A stretch of DNA of 64,000 bases from an uncultured Clostridia bacterium. GTDB taxonomy: Bacteria > Bacillota > Clostridia > TANB77 > CAG-508. How positions within the stretch are numbered: the first letter of the stretch is position 1; the number at the start of each line of letters is the position of its first letter. The position numbers were made by a program, and so were the translations under genes. The stretch covers positions 65,082 to 129,081 of the forward strand of contig CAPXSA010000012.1 of the NCBI GenBank assembly GCA_948735595.1. Reading direction: 5' to 3'. Shown here piece after piece: positions 49,986-57,344 of this stretch. The notes beneath the pieces were generated by a model. That model worked only from the letters and a program-made list of their open reading frames with translations, made no database searches and had not been told where the DNA came from.

Positions 49986-50483
49986 ATGAAATTAAATATT
50001 GTAATGGTAGAGCCAGAAATACCACAAAATACAGGAAATATCGCAAGAACTTGTGCAGCAATTGGAGCAAAATTACATTTAGTAAAACCTTTAGGATTTG
50101 AAATATCAGATAAATACTTAAAAAGAGCAGGACTAGATTATTGGGATAAACTAACTATTGAAATGCATGAAAATTTGCAAGAATTTTTAGCAAAATATCC
50201 ACCAGAAGAAAATGCTATGTATTTTGCTACAACAAAAGGCAGACAATGCTATTCAGATATGGACTATACGAAATCAGAAGAAATCTTTTTATTATTTGGA
50301 AAAGAAACCAAAGGTCTACCAGAAGATCTGCTCCAAAAATATATTGAAAATACAATTCGAATTCCTATGAAAGAGCATTTACGTTCTCTTAACCTATCTA
50401 ATTCAGTAGCAATTGTAGCTTATGAAGTGTTTCGACAAGTTGGATTTGAACAATTGGAAGAAATTAGTAGGTATTTCAGCTAG
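49986..50483 (+). CDS. trmL: tRNA (cytidine(34)-2'-O)-methyltransferase
   Basis: 165 residues of the SPOUT/TrmH type: VMVEPEIPQNTGNIARTCAA at the N-terminus, FGKETKGLPEDLL and RIPMKEHLRSLNLSNSVAIV at the knot. TrmL methylates the wobble base of tRNA-Leu. Confidence 0.9.
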   Translation: MKLNIVMVEPEIPQNTGNIARTCAAIGAKLHLVKPLGFEISDKYLKRAGLDYWDKLTIEMHENLQEFLAKYPPEENAMYFATTKGRQCYSDMDYTKSEEIFLLFGKETKGLPEDLLQKYIENTIRIPMKEHLRSLNLSNSVAIVAYEVFRQVGFEQLEEISRYFS

Positions 50484-50573
50484 CCGTTGGAGCGAAGCGA
50501 CGTACGGATAGCTGATGCAATCGAACGTATGTTAAGTTAGTCGTTCGAACGAAGTGAGTTACGAATAACTTAT
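50478..50573 (+). repeat. Two tandem copies of repeat family B
   Basis: Units at 50478-50518 and 50533-50573 share the plan TAGYCGTT..GA.CGAAG.GA..TACG.ATA.CT.ATGC. Each can form a short hairpin. They sit between trmL and the VbhA-like gene. Confidence 0.45.
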
Positions 50574-50625
50574 GCGTAGTGAAACGAAGAAGAGATTGTA
50601 TACCGATGAAAAAGCTTCTAAGGCC

Positions 50626-50654
50626 TTGATTTTTCGCTCAATTTATGGTATAAT
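50626..50654 (+). promoter_or_regulatory. Promoter of the VbhA-like gene
   Basis: TTGATT, a 17-base spacer and TATAAT, about 50 bases before the start. Confidence 0.7.
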
Positions 50655-50702
50655 AAATATAGATTTGGGCAAAAGAAAAATCCAATTTTGGAGGTAAAAA
50701 AT

Positions 50703-50876
50703 ATGTATAATGAAGAAACATTTAATTTTAATATAGAGAATATTCAAAATGACTTAGCAATTGAAGGAATGGCAATTACACAAAATGATGTGGAGATGTT
50801 TAGAAGATTTGCAGGTGGAGAAATGGAAATGCCACAATTAATTCAAATGATTAAGGATAAGCCACTTGAATATTAA
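50703..50876 (+). CDS. VbhA-like antitoxin-type small protein
   Basis: 57 residues. Its helix with DLAIEGM, followed by T.NDVEMFRRFAGGE, resembles VbhA-family Fic antitoxins, whose inhibitory motif is [S/T]xxxE[G/N]. Here the Glu-Gly is kept but the Ser/Thr is Asp. No Fic toxin gene is in the window. GGAGG precedes the ATG. It could be a solitary regulator or a remnant. Confidence 0.5.
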   Translation: MYNEETFNFNIENIQNDLAIEGMAITQNDVEMFRRFAGGEMEMPQLIQMIKDKPLEY

Positions 50877-50894
50877 GATAAAATAGTGTAGAAT

Positions 50895-50926
50895 AGTAGC
50901 GTATAAAAAATACGTTACTTTTTTTA
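50895..50926 (+). terminator. Terminator of the VbhA-like gene
   Basis: AGTAACGTAT-type stem (AGTAGCGTAT / ATACGTTACT) followed by a run of Ts. Confidence 0.8.
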
Positions 50927-50974
50927 GTTCTAGGAAAGTGACAAAAGAGTTTTGACGAGAAGGAGTTAGAAAAT

Positions 50975-52621
50975 ATGGATTATAAAGATTTAGCGAATTT
51001 AATTTTTCCAAATGCAAAACCAATTTCTTATTATGAAGAGAAATATGCGCCAAGGAACTTACCAGAAGGAGCAATTGTCACAAGATTTGCACCAAGTCCA
51101 ACTGGTTTTGTTCATGTAGGTGGATTAATGCAATGTGTGATTAATAGACAGCTTACCAATCAAACGAATGGTGTATTTTTGTTAAGAATAGAAGACACAG
51201 ATCAAAAAAGAGAAATAGAAGATGGTGTAGCACAAATTGTAAATGCAATTAAAGATTTTGGCATTGAATTTGATGAAGGAATGCTAAATGAAACAGAAGA
51301 AAAGGGAAATTATGGACCATATAAACAAAGTGTAAGGGGAGAAATTTACCAAGCTTATGCCAAATGGTTAATCGAACAAGGTAGAGCATATCCATGTTTT
51401 GCAACTTCAGAAGAATTAGAAGAAATGAGAAAAAAACAAGAAGCGGCAAAATTAAGAACAGGATATTATGGAGTTTGGGCAACTTATCGTAATTTATCAG
51501 TAGAAGAAGCTGCTGAAAAAATAAAGGCAGGTACACCATATATTGTACGTTTTAAATCTATGGGAAGAGAAGATAAAAAGATTAGACATCATGATGTAAT
51601 TAAAGGAAATATTGATTTCCCAGAAAACGACCAAGATATTGTTATTATCAAAGCAGATGGTTTGCCAACTTATCACTTTGCACACGCAGTAGATGATCAC
51701 TTGATGAGAGTAACACATGTTATTCGCTCAGATGAATGGGTATCTTCATTGCCATTACACTTGGAACTATTTAAAACCTTAGAATTTGAAACTCCAAAGT
51801 ATTGCCATTATGCACCAATCTTAAAAGAGGAAGATGGTAAAAAGAGAAAGATTAGTAAAAGAAAAGATCCAGAAGCAGCAGTTAGCTATTATCATGAAGA
51901 AGGAATACCAGCACAGTCTGTATGTGAGTATTTAATGAATATTGGAAACTCTAACTTTGAAATGTGGAGAAAAAATAATCCAAATGCACCTATGTCAGAA
52001 TTCCAATTTGATATTAGTAAAATGAGTGTTAGTGGAGCCATTTTTGACATTGTGAAGCTATTAGATGTTTCTAAAAATGTTATTTCTAAATATACCAAAG
52101 AAGACATCTATGATGAAGTATTAGAATGGGCAAAAAGATATGATAAAGAGTTAGAAGACTTATTACAAGATAAAGAATATGCGTTAAAGATTTTTGGAAT
52201 AGAAAGAGGAAACGCAAAGCCTAGAAAAGATATTGCTAAATGGTCTGAAGTAAAAGACGCCATTTCCTATATGTATGATGATAAATTCTTAAATGATACT
52301 AGTGAATTAGAATATGGAAAGATTAATGATAAAGAAGAAATCAAGAAAATACTAGTAGCATACTTAGAAAAATATTTTGATATAAATGATGATAAACAAA
52401 CTTGGTTTAATAAAATGAAAGATTTGTCAGAAGAACTAGGATATGCAAGAGAAGTAAAAGAATTCAAGCAAAATCCTGAAAAATGGCCAGGACATGTAGG
52501 AGACATTAGTACTGTATTAAGAGTAAGTTTAACAGGAAGAATGCAAACACCAGATTTATATGAGATTATGCAAGTACTTGGCAAAGAAAGCGTCATAAAA
52601 AGAATTCAAAATATAGTATAA
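50975..52621 (+). CDS. gltX: Glutamate--tRNA ligase
   Basis: 548 residues. Class I signatures: FAPSPTGFVHVGG (HIGH box), RIEDTD, GRAYPCFAT, DGLPTYHFAHAVDD and KISKRKDPEA (KMSKS box). It is longer than the usual 480-490 residues because of the C-terminal anticodon-binding part (for example SYMYDDKFLND). Catalytic motifs are intact. The ATG follows AAGGAG. Confidence 0.9.
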   Translation: MDYKDLANLIFPNAKPISYYEEKYAPRNLPEGAIVTRFAPSPTGFVHVGGLMQCVINRQLTNQTNGVFLLRIEDTDQKREIEDGVAQIVNAIKDFGIEFDEGMLNETEEKGNYGPYKQSVRGEIYQAYAKWLIEQGRAYPCFATSEELEEMRKKQEAAKLRTGYYGVWATYRNLSVEEAAEKIKAGTPYIVRFKSMGREDKKIRHHDVIKGNIDFPENDQDIVIIKADGLPTYHFAHAVDDHLMRVTHVIRSDEWVSSLPLHLELFKTLEFETPKYCHYAPILKEEDGKKRKISKRKDPEAAVSYYHEEGIPAQSVCEYLMNIGNSNFEMWRKNNPNAPMSEFQFDISKMSVSGAIFDIVKLLDVSKNVISKYTKEDIYDEVLEWAKRYDKELEDLLQDKEYALKIFGIERGNAKPRKDIAKWSEVKDAISYMYDDKFLNDTSELEYGKINDKEEIKKILVAYLEKYFDINDDKQTWFNKMKDLSEELGYAREVKEFKQNPEKWPGHVGDISTVLRVSLTGRMQTPDLYEIMQVLGKESVIKRIQNIV

Positions 52622-52625
52622 TTGC

Positions 52626-52730
52626 TAAGTTTGTATTATAGTAATTTTACGTTCAACTTCGGACGCTCCGCTATTTTCTGCTTTGCAGAAAACACCTTGT
52701 TTCACTTCAAAGTACTATAATACAAACTTA
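52626..52730. repeat. Hairpin with copy-specific arms
   Basis: TAAGTTTGTATTATAGTA and its exact complement flank about 70 bases that include CGGACGCTCCG and TTTTCTGC / GCAGAAAA hairpins. Same architecture as family A, with different core sequence. Confidence 0.55.
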
Positions 52731-52755
52731 AATAGAAAAGGGGTGAATTCTTTTA

Positions 52756-52941
52756 ATGGAATATAACGTAGGAGATATAGTAAGAACAAAAAAACAGCAT
52801 CCTTGTGGAAGTAAGTTATGGGAATTAACACGTGTAGGCGTAGACTTCAAATTAAAATGCCTAGGATGTGGACATGTTGTTATTTTAGAAAGACAAAAAG
52901 CTTTGAAGGCAATCACAAAAAAGATGGAAAAAGAAGAATGA
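52756..52941 (+). CDS. DUF951 family protein
   Basis: 61 residues: YNVGDIVRTKKQHPCG, W..TRVG.DFKLKCLGCGH. The zinc-finger-like cysteines and KxKHPCG-type motif are typical of the DUF951 family, a small conserved clostridial protein that may bind nucleic acid. AAAGGGGTG lies about 11 bases before the ATG. Confidence 0.8.
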   Translation: MEYNVGDIVRTKKQHPCGSKLWELTRVGVDFKLKCLGCGHVVILERQKALKAITKKMEKEE

Positions 52942-52947
52942 AAAAGT

Positions 52948-52978
52948 AATGGACGGCACCAAAAGGTGCCGTCCATTG
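52948..52978 (-). terminator. Strong terminator of the orphan ORF at 52986
   Basis: ATGGACGGCACC / GGTGCCGTCCAT with a TTTT loop. On the minus strand it is followed by TACTTTTT. Confidence 0.8.
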
Positions 52979-52985
52979 TTTCGAT

Positions 52986-53231
52986 TTAGCGAGAGGCAGT
53001 ATGCTGACTGAAAGCGGTCCGTTGGAAGCGGGGTTCACAGGACAACTTCAAAATGGTGTCAAAATCATGCGCGGGAGCCCAAAGCTTCACGGTGCAACCA
53101 TTGTAGATAGACTTCACATCGGGAGACTGCTTAGACAGTTCATCGCAGAAGCTTACCGCCCGCCCAAAGGTGGAAAACACCAACACGAAATCAGGTTTAT
53201 TCTGAGTTGTTTTCTTATTGGATTTTGCCAT
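52986..53231 (-). CDS. Second orphan G+C-richer ORF, unrecognised
   Basis: 81 residues, soluble, Lys-rich N-terminus; unrecognised. The middle reads like a small alpha-beta domain (VFSTFGRAVSFCDEL, GCTVKLWAPAHDFD). Like the ORF at 31852 it is G+C-richer than its surroundings, has its own promoter and terminator, and uses in-frame CGG arginine codons (53160-53162 and 53019-53021). GAGGTGAG precedes the ATG. The plus-strand reading frame across it is a shadow. Confidence 0.55.
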   Translation of the reverse strand: MAKSNKKTTQNKPDFVLVFSTFGRAVSFCDELSKQSPDVKSIYNGCTVKLWAPAHDFDTILKLSCEPRFQRTAFSQHTASR

Positions 53232-53305
53232 AGGTTCTCACCTCATCGATTATTTGCTCAACTAGAACAAATAGAAATTTGCCAAGTTCTATTGAACATA
53301 ATTAA

Positions 53306-53334
53306 ATTATACAACAAAAAGACGTAGAAGTCAA
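53306..53334 (-). promoter_or_regulatory. Promoter of the second orphan ORF
   Basis: On the minus strand TTGACT, a 17-base spacer and TATAAT. This supports real expression of the ORF. Confidence 0.7.
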
Positions 53335-53390
53335 TCAAATCAAAGAGTTTCGCGAAAATCATATATAGTGTAAGAAATTTAGAAAAAATA

Positions 53391-53420
53391 TTGACATTTT
53401 ATGACATGTATCGATATAAT
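53391..53420 (+). promoter_or_regulatory. Promoter before the pilin-leader fragment
   Basis: TTGACA, an 18-base spacer and TATAAT. Between it and the fragment at 53591 the leader contains an AT-rich palindrome (ATTATTAA / TTAATAAT) and otherwise nothing recognisable. Confidence 0.65.
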
Positions 53421-53590
53421 ATTATTAATCTATAACTTAATAATAAGCGGAGAGATATGATGCGGATTTCACAAAAAAAATGAATGAAAGATAATTAAAT
53501 GTATAATTTCATTTGTGAATGGAAATATTAATACAAAAGTGAATTTATGCAAGCAAGAAAAGTGCATAACAAGAGACGGAGGAAGAAAAA

Positions 53591-53767
53591 ATGAAAAGAA
53601 AATTTGAAAGTGCAACTGGCATACACTGCCAGTATAACCCATCTGTAATCGGCAAAGCCTCAACAGCTGGGATAACACTTGTAGCATTAGTAGTAACAAT
53701 AGTAGTGGATTTAGTCTCTTATGACAAGAATAGAAAATATAGTAATTTAGTGGGTTTCAGCCTATAA
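53591..53767 (+). pseudogene. Pilin-like leader fragment
   Basis: 58 residues: a leader with TGIHCQYNPSV, then AGITLVALVVTIVV, the type IV prepilin cleavage/methylation style start common in gut clostridia. The usual hydrophobic helix (LLILAG) and pilin body are absent; the frame runs into unrelated sequence and stops. CGGAGG precedes the ATG. The same plan recurs at 63779. Confidence 0.5.
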
Positions 53768-53858
53768 TTTATATAGATTTATAATGGAATTGGTATTGTA
53801 AAAGATAATAATTCTATTTTTTTATGGAAAAATAAAATAAAAAGGAGATTTTGAGGCT

Positions 53859-54253
53859 ATGGAAAATAAAGAATTAAAAGGAAGATTTACTGATGAAATA
53901 ACAGGAATAGAATACACATTACAAGGAGATTACTATATGCCCAATATAACGATACCTAAAGCTAGAAGAATAGGAAACATAGGAAAATATGGAAGATTAA
54001 AACTAGACTATGTGAAAAAATATCAAATACCAGAATATACAGAATGTTATTAGATAACGAGTTAAAAAGTTATTTACTAGATATTGAAGATGAATGCAAA
54101 GAAAGATTAGAAATTCTAGTAAAACAAATGGCTAAAAAAGAAAATGTAACAGAGGAATTAAAAGTAAACAATCAAATGGAATGGGTGCAGAGAATGAATA
54201 ACATTAGAAATAAAGCAGAAGAAATCATTTTAAATGAGATTGTATATGTATAA
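53859..54253 (+). pseudogene. TnpV-like transposon protein, frame broken
   Basis: Two overlapping frames (53859-54053 and 54044-54253) together give a TnpV-type protein: GIEYTLQGDYYMPN, IGKYGRLK, then ERLEILVKQMA, WVQRMNNIRNKAEEIILNE. The frame change is -1 (or +2) and has no CGG, so it is ordinary decay and not one of the CGG shifts. AAGGAG precedes the first ATG. It marks the remains of a mobile element. Confidence 0.75.
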
Positions 54254-54355
54254 AATTTATCTTTTTTCAGATTTTAAATGAAAAGTTTGAAAATAAGTGA
54301 TATAATAAATCAAAATTATGCAGACAATATCTGCACAATTAGAGAGGAATAATGT

Positions 54356-55420
54356 ATGAACGAATTGGATAATATAGAAAATATAAATGTAGATAATCTT
54401 TATAATGATGTAGCAAATTTGATTGAAAAAGCAAAAATTCAAGTAGTTTCGCATGTTAATACAGAGTTTGTTATATTGAACTGGAACATTGGAAATAGAA
54501 TAAAAAGTGAATTGCTAGATAACAAAAAACCAGAATATGGAAAGAGAGTTATTAAAGAACTAAGCAAAAAATTAACTGAAAAATATGGTAGAGGTTACAG
54601 CTATTCAAATTTATATAGAATGTTACAAATAAATGAAGATTTTGAAGATTTTGAAAATTTTGCGACATTGTCGCAAAAATTGAGTTGGTCTCATTTTGTA
54701 GAAATTGTAAAAATGGATACTGACATTAAAAGAAAGTTTTATGCAACAATGTGTATGAATGAAAATTGGTCAGTAAGGACATTAAAAGAAAGAGTGGACT
54801 CGGCATTATTTGAAAGAACAACTATATCTAAAAAGCCAGAACAAACAATAATGAATGATTTACAATTATTAACAAATGAAAATAAAATGACAACAGATTT
54901 ATTTTTTAGAGATCCATATATTCTAGATTTCTTAGAATTGAAAGATACATATAGTGAGAAAGATTTAGAAAATGCAATAATAAATGAATTAGAAAAGTTT
55001 ATTTTAGAAATGGGAAATGATTTTGCATTCTTAGCTAGGCAAAAAAGAATAACAATAGATGGTAGAGATTATTATATGGATTTATTATTTTACCATAGAA
55101 AGTTAAAAAGATTAGTTGTTATTGAATTAAAATTAGATGAATTTAAACCAGAACATAAAGGACAAGTGGAATTATATTTAAAATGGCTTGATAAGTATGA
55201 AAAGGCAGAAGGAGAAGAAGCACCAGTAGCGATTATATTGTGTGCCACTAAAAGTGATATGATGACAGAACTACTTGAATTAGATAATAGTGGAATACAT
55301 GTTGCACAATATCTTACTAATTATGTTCCTAAAGCATTATTAGAGGAGAAATTTTTATCTAGTATAAAAAATGCTAAAATACAATTAGAGCAAAGAAATA
55401 GAAACGAAGGAAAAGAGTAG
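54356..55420 (+). CDS. DUF1016/PDDEXK nuclease-domain protein (YhcG-like)
   Basis: 354 residues. The N-terminal DUF1016 region has NTEFVILNWNIGNRI, YGRGYSYSNLYRM and LSWSHFVEI. The C-terminal half is a PD-(D/E)XK nuclease-like domain with DYYMDLLFYHR and LVVIELKLDEF. Such proteins are found in accessory regions, often near restriction or mobile genes. The palindrome TTTTGCGACA-N-TGTCGCAAAA lies inside the gene at 54658 and again in its terminator. AGAGAGG precedes the ATG. Confidence 0.8.
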   Translation: MNELDNIENINVDNLYNDVANLIEKAKIQVVSHVNTEFVILNWNIGNRIKSELLDNKKPEYGKRVIKELSKKLTEKYGRGYSYSNLYRMLQINEDFEDFENFATLSQKLSWSHFVEIVKMDTDIKRKFYATMCMNENWSVRTLKERVDSALFERTTISKKPEQTIMNDLQLLTNENKMTTDLFFRDPYILDFLELKDTYSEKDLENAIINELEKFILEMGNDFAFLARQKRITIDGRDYYMDLLFYHRKLKRLVVIELKLDEFKPEHKGQVELYLKWLDKYEKAEGEEAPVAIILCATKSDMMTELLELDNSGIHVAQYLTNYVPKALLEEKFLSSIKNAKIQLEQRNRNEGKE

Positions 55421-55423
55421 TTT

Positions 55424-55453
55424 AAATTTTTGCGACACTGTCGCAAAAATTTA
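55424..55453 (+). terminator. Palindromic terminator-like element
   Basis: AAATTTTTGCGACA / TGTCGCAAAAATTT around one base, directly after the DUF1016 gene. Confidence 0.6.
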
Positions 55454-55985
55454 AAAGGTAATACAGCTTTAGATTTAGAAATAAGTCTAAGGCTTATTTT
55501 TATGGAAATTTTTTGTCTACATTAACAAGAAGTAGGTTTACTTAAATGACAAAAGAAAAACGTCTAAAACTAAAAATAAAGGAAAGTAAAAGGAAGAATA
55601 TTCTAACAGAGAGTATGCTAAACCATACGCAAATGTGAAAAGCTACATTTGCATATAAGAAATCAGCTACTAGAGTAAATTAACTACTTTGGTGGCTGAT
55701 TTTTTTTCGTTAAAGTTGCTAAGCAAGCAACTTTAGCGAAAACCTAAAAAATACTACTTGTATTTTTTAGGCAAATGGGTGTGGGGTGTCCCTGCCACAC
55801 TAACACTTTTTGAAGCGATAAGCAAAAAAGTGTTGTAGTGTGTTACAATACTGTACTGAACCCAAAATGTTAGACAAAACATGGAGGGTTCATTTTTTAT
55901 GTGAAAATATCCCAAAACTATTGATTAAAACATATCATTTTGGGTAAAATAGATATATAGAACTAAACAGTTAAAAGAGACCAAT
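55454..55985. other. Gene-free stretch with serial hairpins
   Basis: About 530 bases without a convincing gene. It holds a hairpin with a T run (AATCAGCTACTAGAGTA / TACTTTGGTGGCTGATT, 55662-55708), then three further stems (TTAAAGTTGC, CCTAAAAAATAC, AACACTTTTT and complements). At 55853-55900 there is a second copy of the IS3-end-like CCCAAAATGTTAGACA sequence. It looks like the edge of a decayed mobile element. Confidence 0.5.
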
Positions 55986-56005
55986 AAACAAAGGAGGGAA
56001 AAAGA

Positions 56006-56320
56006 ATGGAGCAAACGAAAAGAGAAAGTGATTCAATAGATATGTTAAGCAAAATATATGATGTAAGGCAAGAGGAATTACAATCGGAAGATGGTATGGA
56101 CAGAAGAATACTAAAAAGTGAATTAAATGGAATAGAATTAGAGAAAATAGAAGAAACCATAAAAAGTTTAAATGAGGATATAGTAGTAAAAGAAAAAGTA
56201 ATTAATGATGTACAGAAGCTAGTAGAAGATTATCAATTAAAAATTGCCTACTATAGTGAAAAAAACTATAAAATAGGATTTAAAGACGCTTTTTCACTAT
56301 GTAGGCAATGTGAGAGGTAG
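56006..56320 (+). CDS. Helical protein, unrecognised
   Basis: 104 residues, mostly predicted helix and coiled coil (KSELNGIELEKIEETIKSLNE...), ending in KIGFKDAFSLCRQCER. AAAGGAGGG precedes the ATG, so translation is plausible. I do not recognise a family with confidence; similar short helical proteins occur on clostridial mobile elements. Confidence 0.5.
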   Translation: MEQTKRESDSIDMLSKIYDVRQEELQSEDGMDRRILKSELNGIELEKIEETIKSLNEDIVVKEKVINDVQKLVEDYQLKIAYYSEKNYKIGFKDAFSLCRQCER

Positions 56321-56353
56321 TATAAATACTGGAAATATTTTCTGATATCACAA

Positions 56354-56391
56354 GAATACCGGAAGAAAATCAAAAAAATTTCTGGTATTTA
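56354..56391. terminator. Possible terminator between convergent genes
   Basis: AATACCGGAAG and TTTCTGGTATT form an imperfect stem between the helical protein gene and engB. Confidence 0.4.
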
Positions 56392-56405
56392 TTAAAATGA
56401 CTATT

Positions 56406-56988
56406 TTAAAAATACTTTTCTAATTCCTCCCATACCTTTTGGGTGTATACTTTTCTTTCACTAGAAAAAGGAAGAAAAACCATATCTTTTAGTGGATTTA
56501 AAGTTTTTTGTAGGTTTTCTACCATGCTGTCTACCTTAGTAATAGCAATTTTGTCAGCTTTATTAGCGATGACTAAACAAGGCAAATTGGTTTTGAAAAT
56601 ATAGTCATACATAAGCTTATCATTTGTTGTTGGTTCATGACGAATATCAATCACAAAAACAATTAAAGCAATTTTTTTACTTTTTTGCAGATATTCTTCA
56701 ATAAAACTACCAACTTTAGCTTGTTCTTGCTTAGACATTTTACTATAACCGATAACCAGGTAAATCTACTAAATAAAATTGGTTATCCATGTTATAGAAA
56801 TTAATTTGTCTAGTTTTACCAGGTTCACTACTGGTTCTAGCTAATTTCTTACGATTTACTAAAGTATTGATAAATGAAGACTTTCCCACATTTGATTTTC
56901 CTACCAATACAATTTCTGGTAAGTCATTTTGTGGGTATTGCTTAGGACTTACAGCAGAAACTGTTAAAACTGGATTTTTAACTATCAT
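56406..56988 (-). CDS. engB: Ribosome-biogenesis GTPase EngB/YsxC, read through a +1 shift
   Basis: About 193 residues if a +1 shift occurs at the CGG at 56751. G1 is GKSNVGKSSFIN, G2 lies in TSSEPGKTRQINFYN, and the join restores the G3 region as VDLPGYGYSKMSK. G4 is ANKADK and G5 lies near LPFSSERK. EngB is essential for 50S assembly in most Firmicutes, so a disabled single copy would be surprising. In the zero frame the protein stops two codons after the CGG. Confidence 0.85.
56749..56751 (-). other. In-frame CGG, inferred +1 shift (site 8)
   Basis: On the minus strand GGT TAT CGG TTA TAG. Skipping the C gives TAT GGT TAT AGT AAA ATG. Confidence 0.85.
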
Positions 56989-57006
56989 GAAATCTCCTTC
57001 TATATA

Positions 57007-57035
57007 TTGACATTTTTACAATATTTTATTATAAT
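57007..57035 (+). promoter_or_regulatory. Consensus promoter of a plus-strand small RNA
   Basis: TTGACA, exactly 17 bases, TATAAT. No plus-strand gene follows, only about 85 bases to a terminator. Confidence 0.8.
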
Positions 57036-57040
57036 AAAGA

Positions 57041-57127
57041 AAGTAAGAAGCCACAAAGTGTGGTTACCAATAATGGAAATATATTAAAAAGCCTATCTCT
57101 ATTGGTATGCAGAGATAGGTTTTTTTA
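57041..57127 (+). ncRNA. Putative antitoxin RNA
   Basis: Predicted transcript of about 85 bases from the promoter at 57007 to the hairpin CCTATCTCT / AGAGATAGG with seven Ts (57092-57126). It runs convergently into the 3' end of the small hydrophobic gene on the other strand and overlaps its stop codon and terminator. Its 5' end (AAAGAAAGTAAGAA... AGTGTGGTT.CCA) is nearly the same as the 5' end of the opposite transcript. Confidence 0.55.
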
Positions 57128-57235
57128 TTTGCTAATAATAATCACTAAAGCAATTATTAAGGCAATTGTAATGATAGTTACGCCAATCAAGGCATAGAAG
57201 AGTAAATAGATAATGACTAAACTATATTCTACCAT
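57125..57235 (-). CDS. Small hydrophobic peptide, probable type I toxin
   Basis: 36 residues, a single membrane helix with a short MVEYS start and a lysine at the end. GGAGGTGG lies just before the ATG, but the CCACCT 15 bases upstream can pair with AGGTGG and hide it. It has its own consensus promoter (57296-57324) and shares a terminator with the converging small RNA. This layout is typical of type I toxin-antitoxin loci of the TxpA/BsrG and C. difficile kind. The family itself is not recognised. Confidence 0.6.
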   Translation of the reverse strand: MVEYSLVIIYLLFYALIGVTIITIALIIALVIIISK

Positions 57236-57295
57236 ATAACCACCTCCTTTATGTAGGTGGCAACCACACTCTGCTTTTTCTTACTTTCTTATACA

Positions 57296-57324
57296 ATTAT
57301 AAGTGAATGAAATGCATAAGTCAA
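57296..57324 (-). promoter_or_regulatory. Promoter of the small hydrophobic gene
   Basis: On the minus strand TTGACT, 17 bases, TATAAT, about 60 bases before the ATG. Confidence 0.75.
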
Positions 57325-57344
57325 TATAAATAAAACAAATTTTC

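Noticed and set aside
53001..53327. A plus-strand ORF over the second orphan gene
   Set aside because: The minus-strand frame has a consensus promoter, a ribosome binding site and a terminator; the plus frame has none.
53600..53690. A cyclic-di-GMP riboswitch before the pilin fragment
   Set aside because: GGCAAAGCCT looked suggestive, but the other GEMM core elements and pairing are missing, and the stretch lies within the ORF.
53859..54253. The tnpV frame break as a tenth member of the CGG shift system
   Set aside because: There is no CGG, the change is -1 (or +2) rather than +1, and the gene belongs to a decayed mobile element. Ordinary pseudogene decay explains it.
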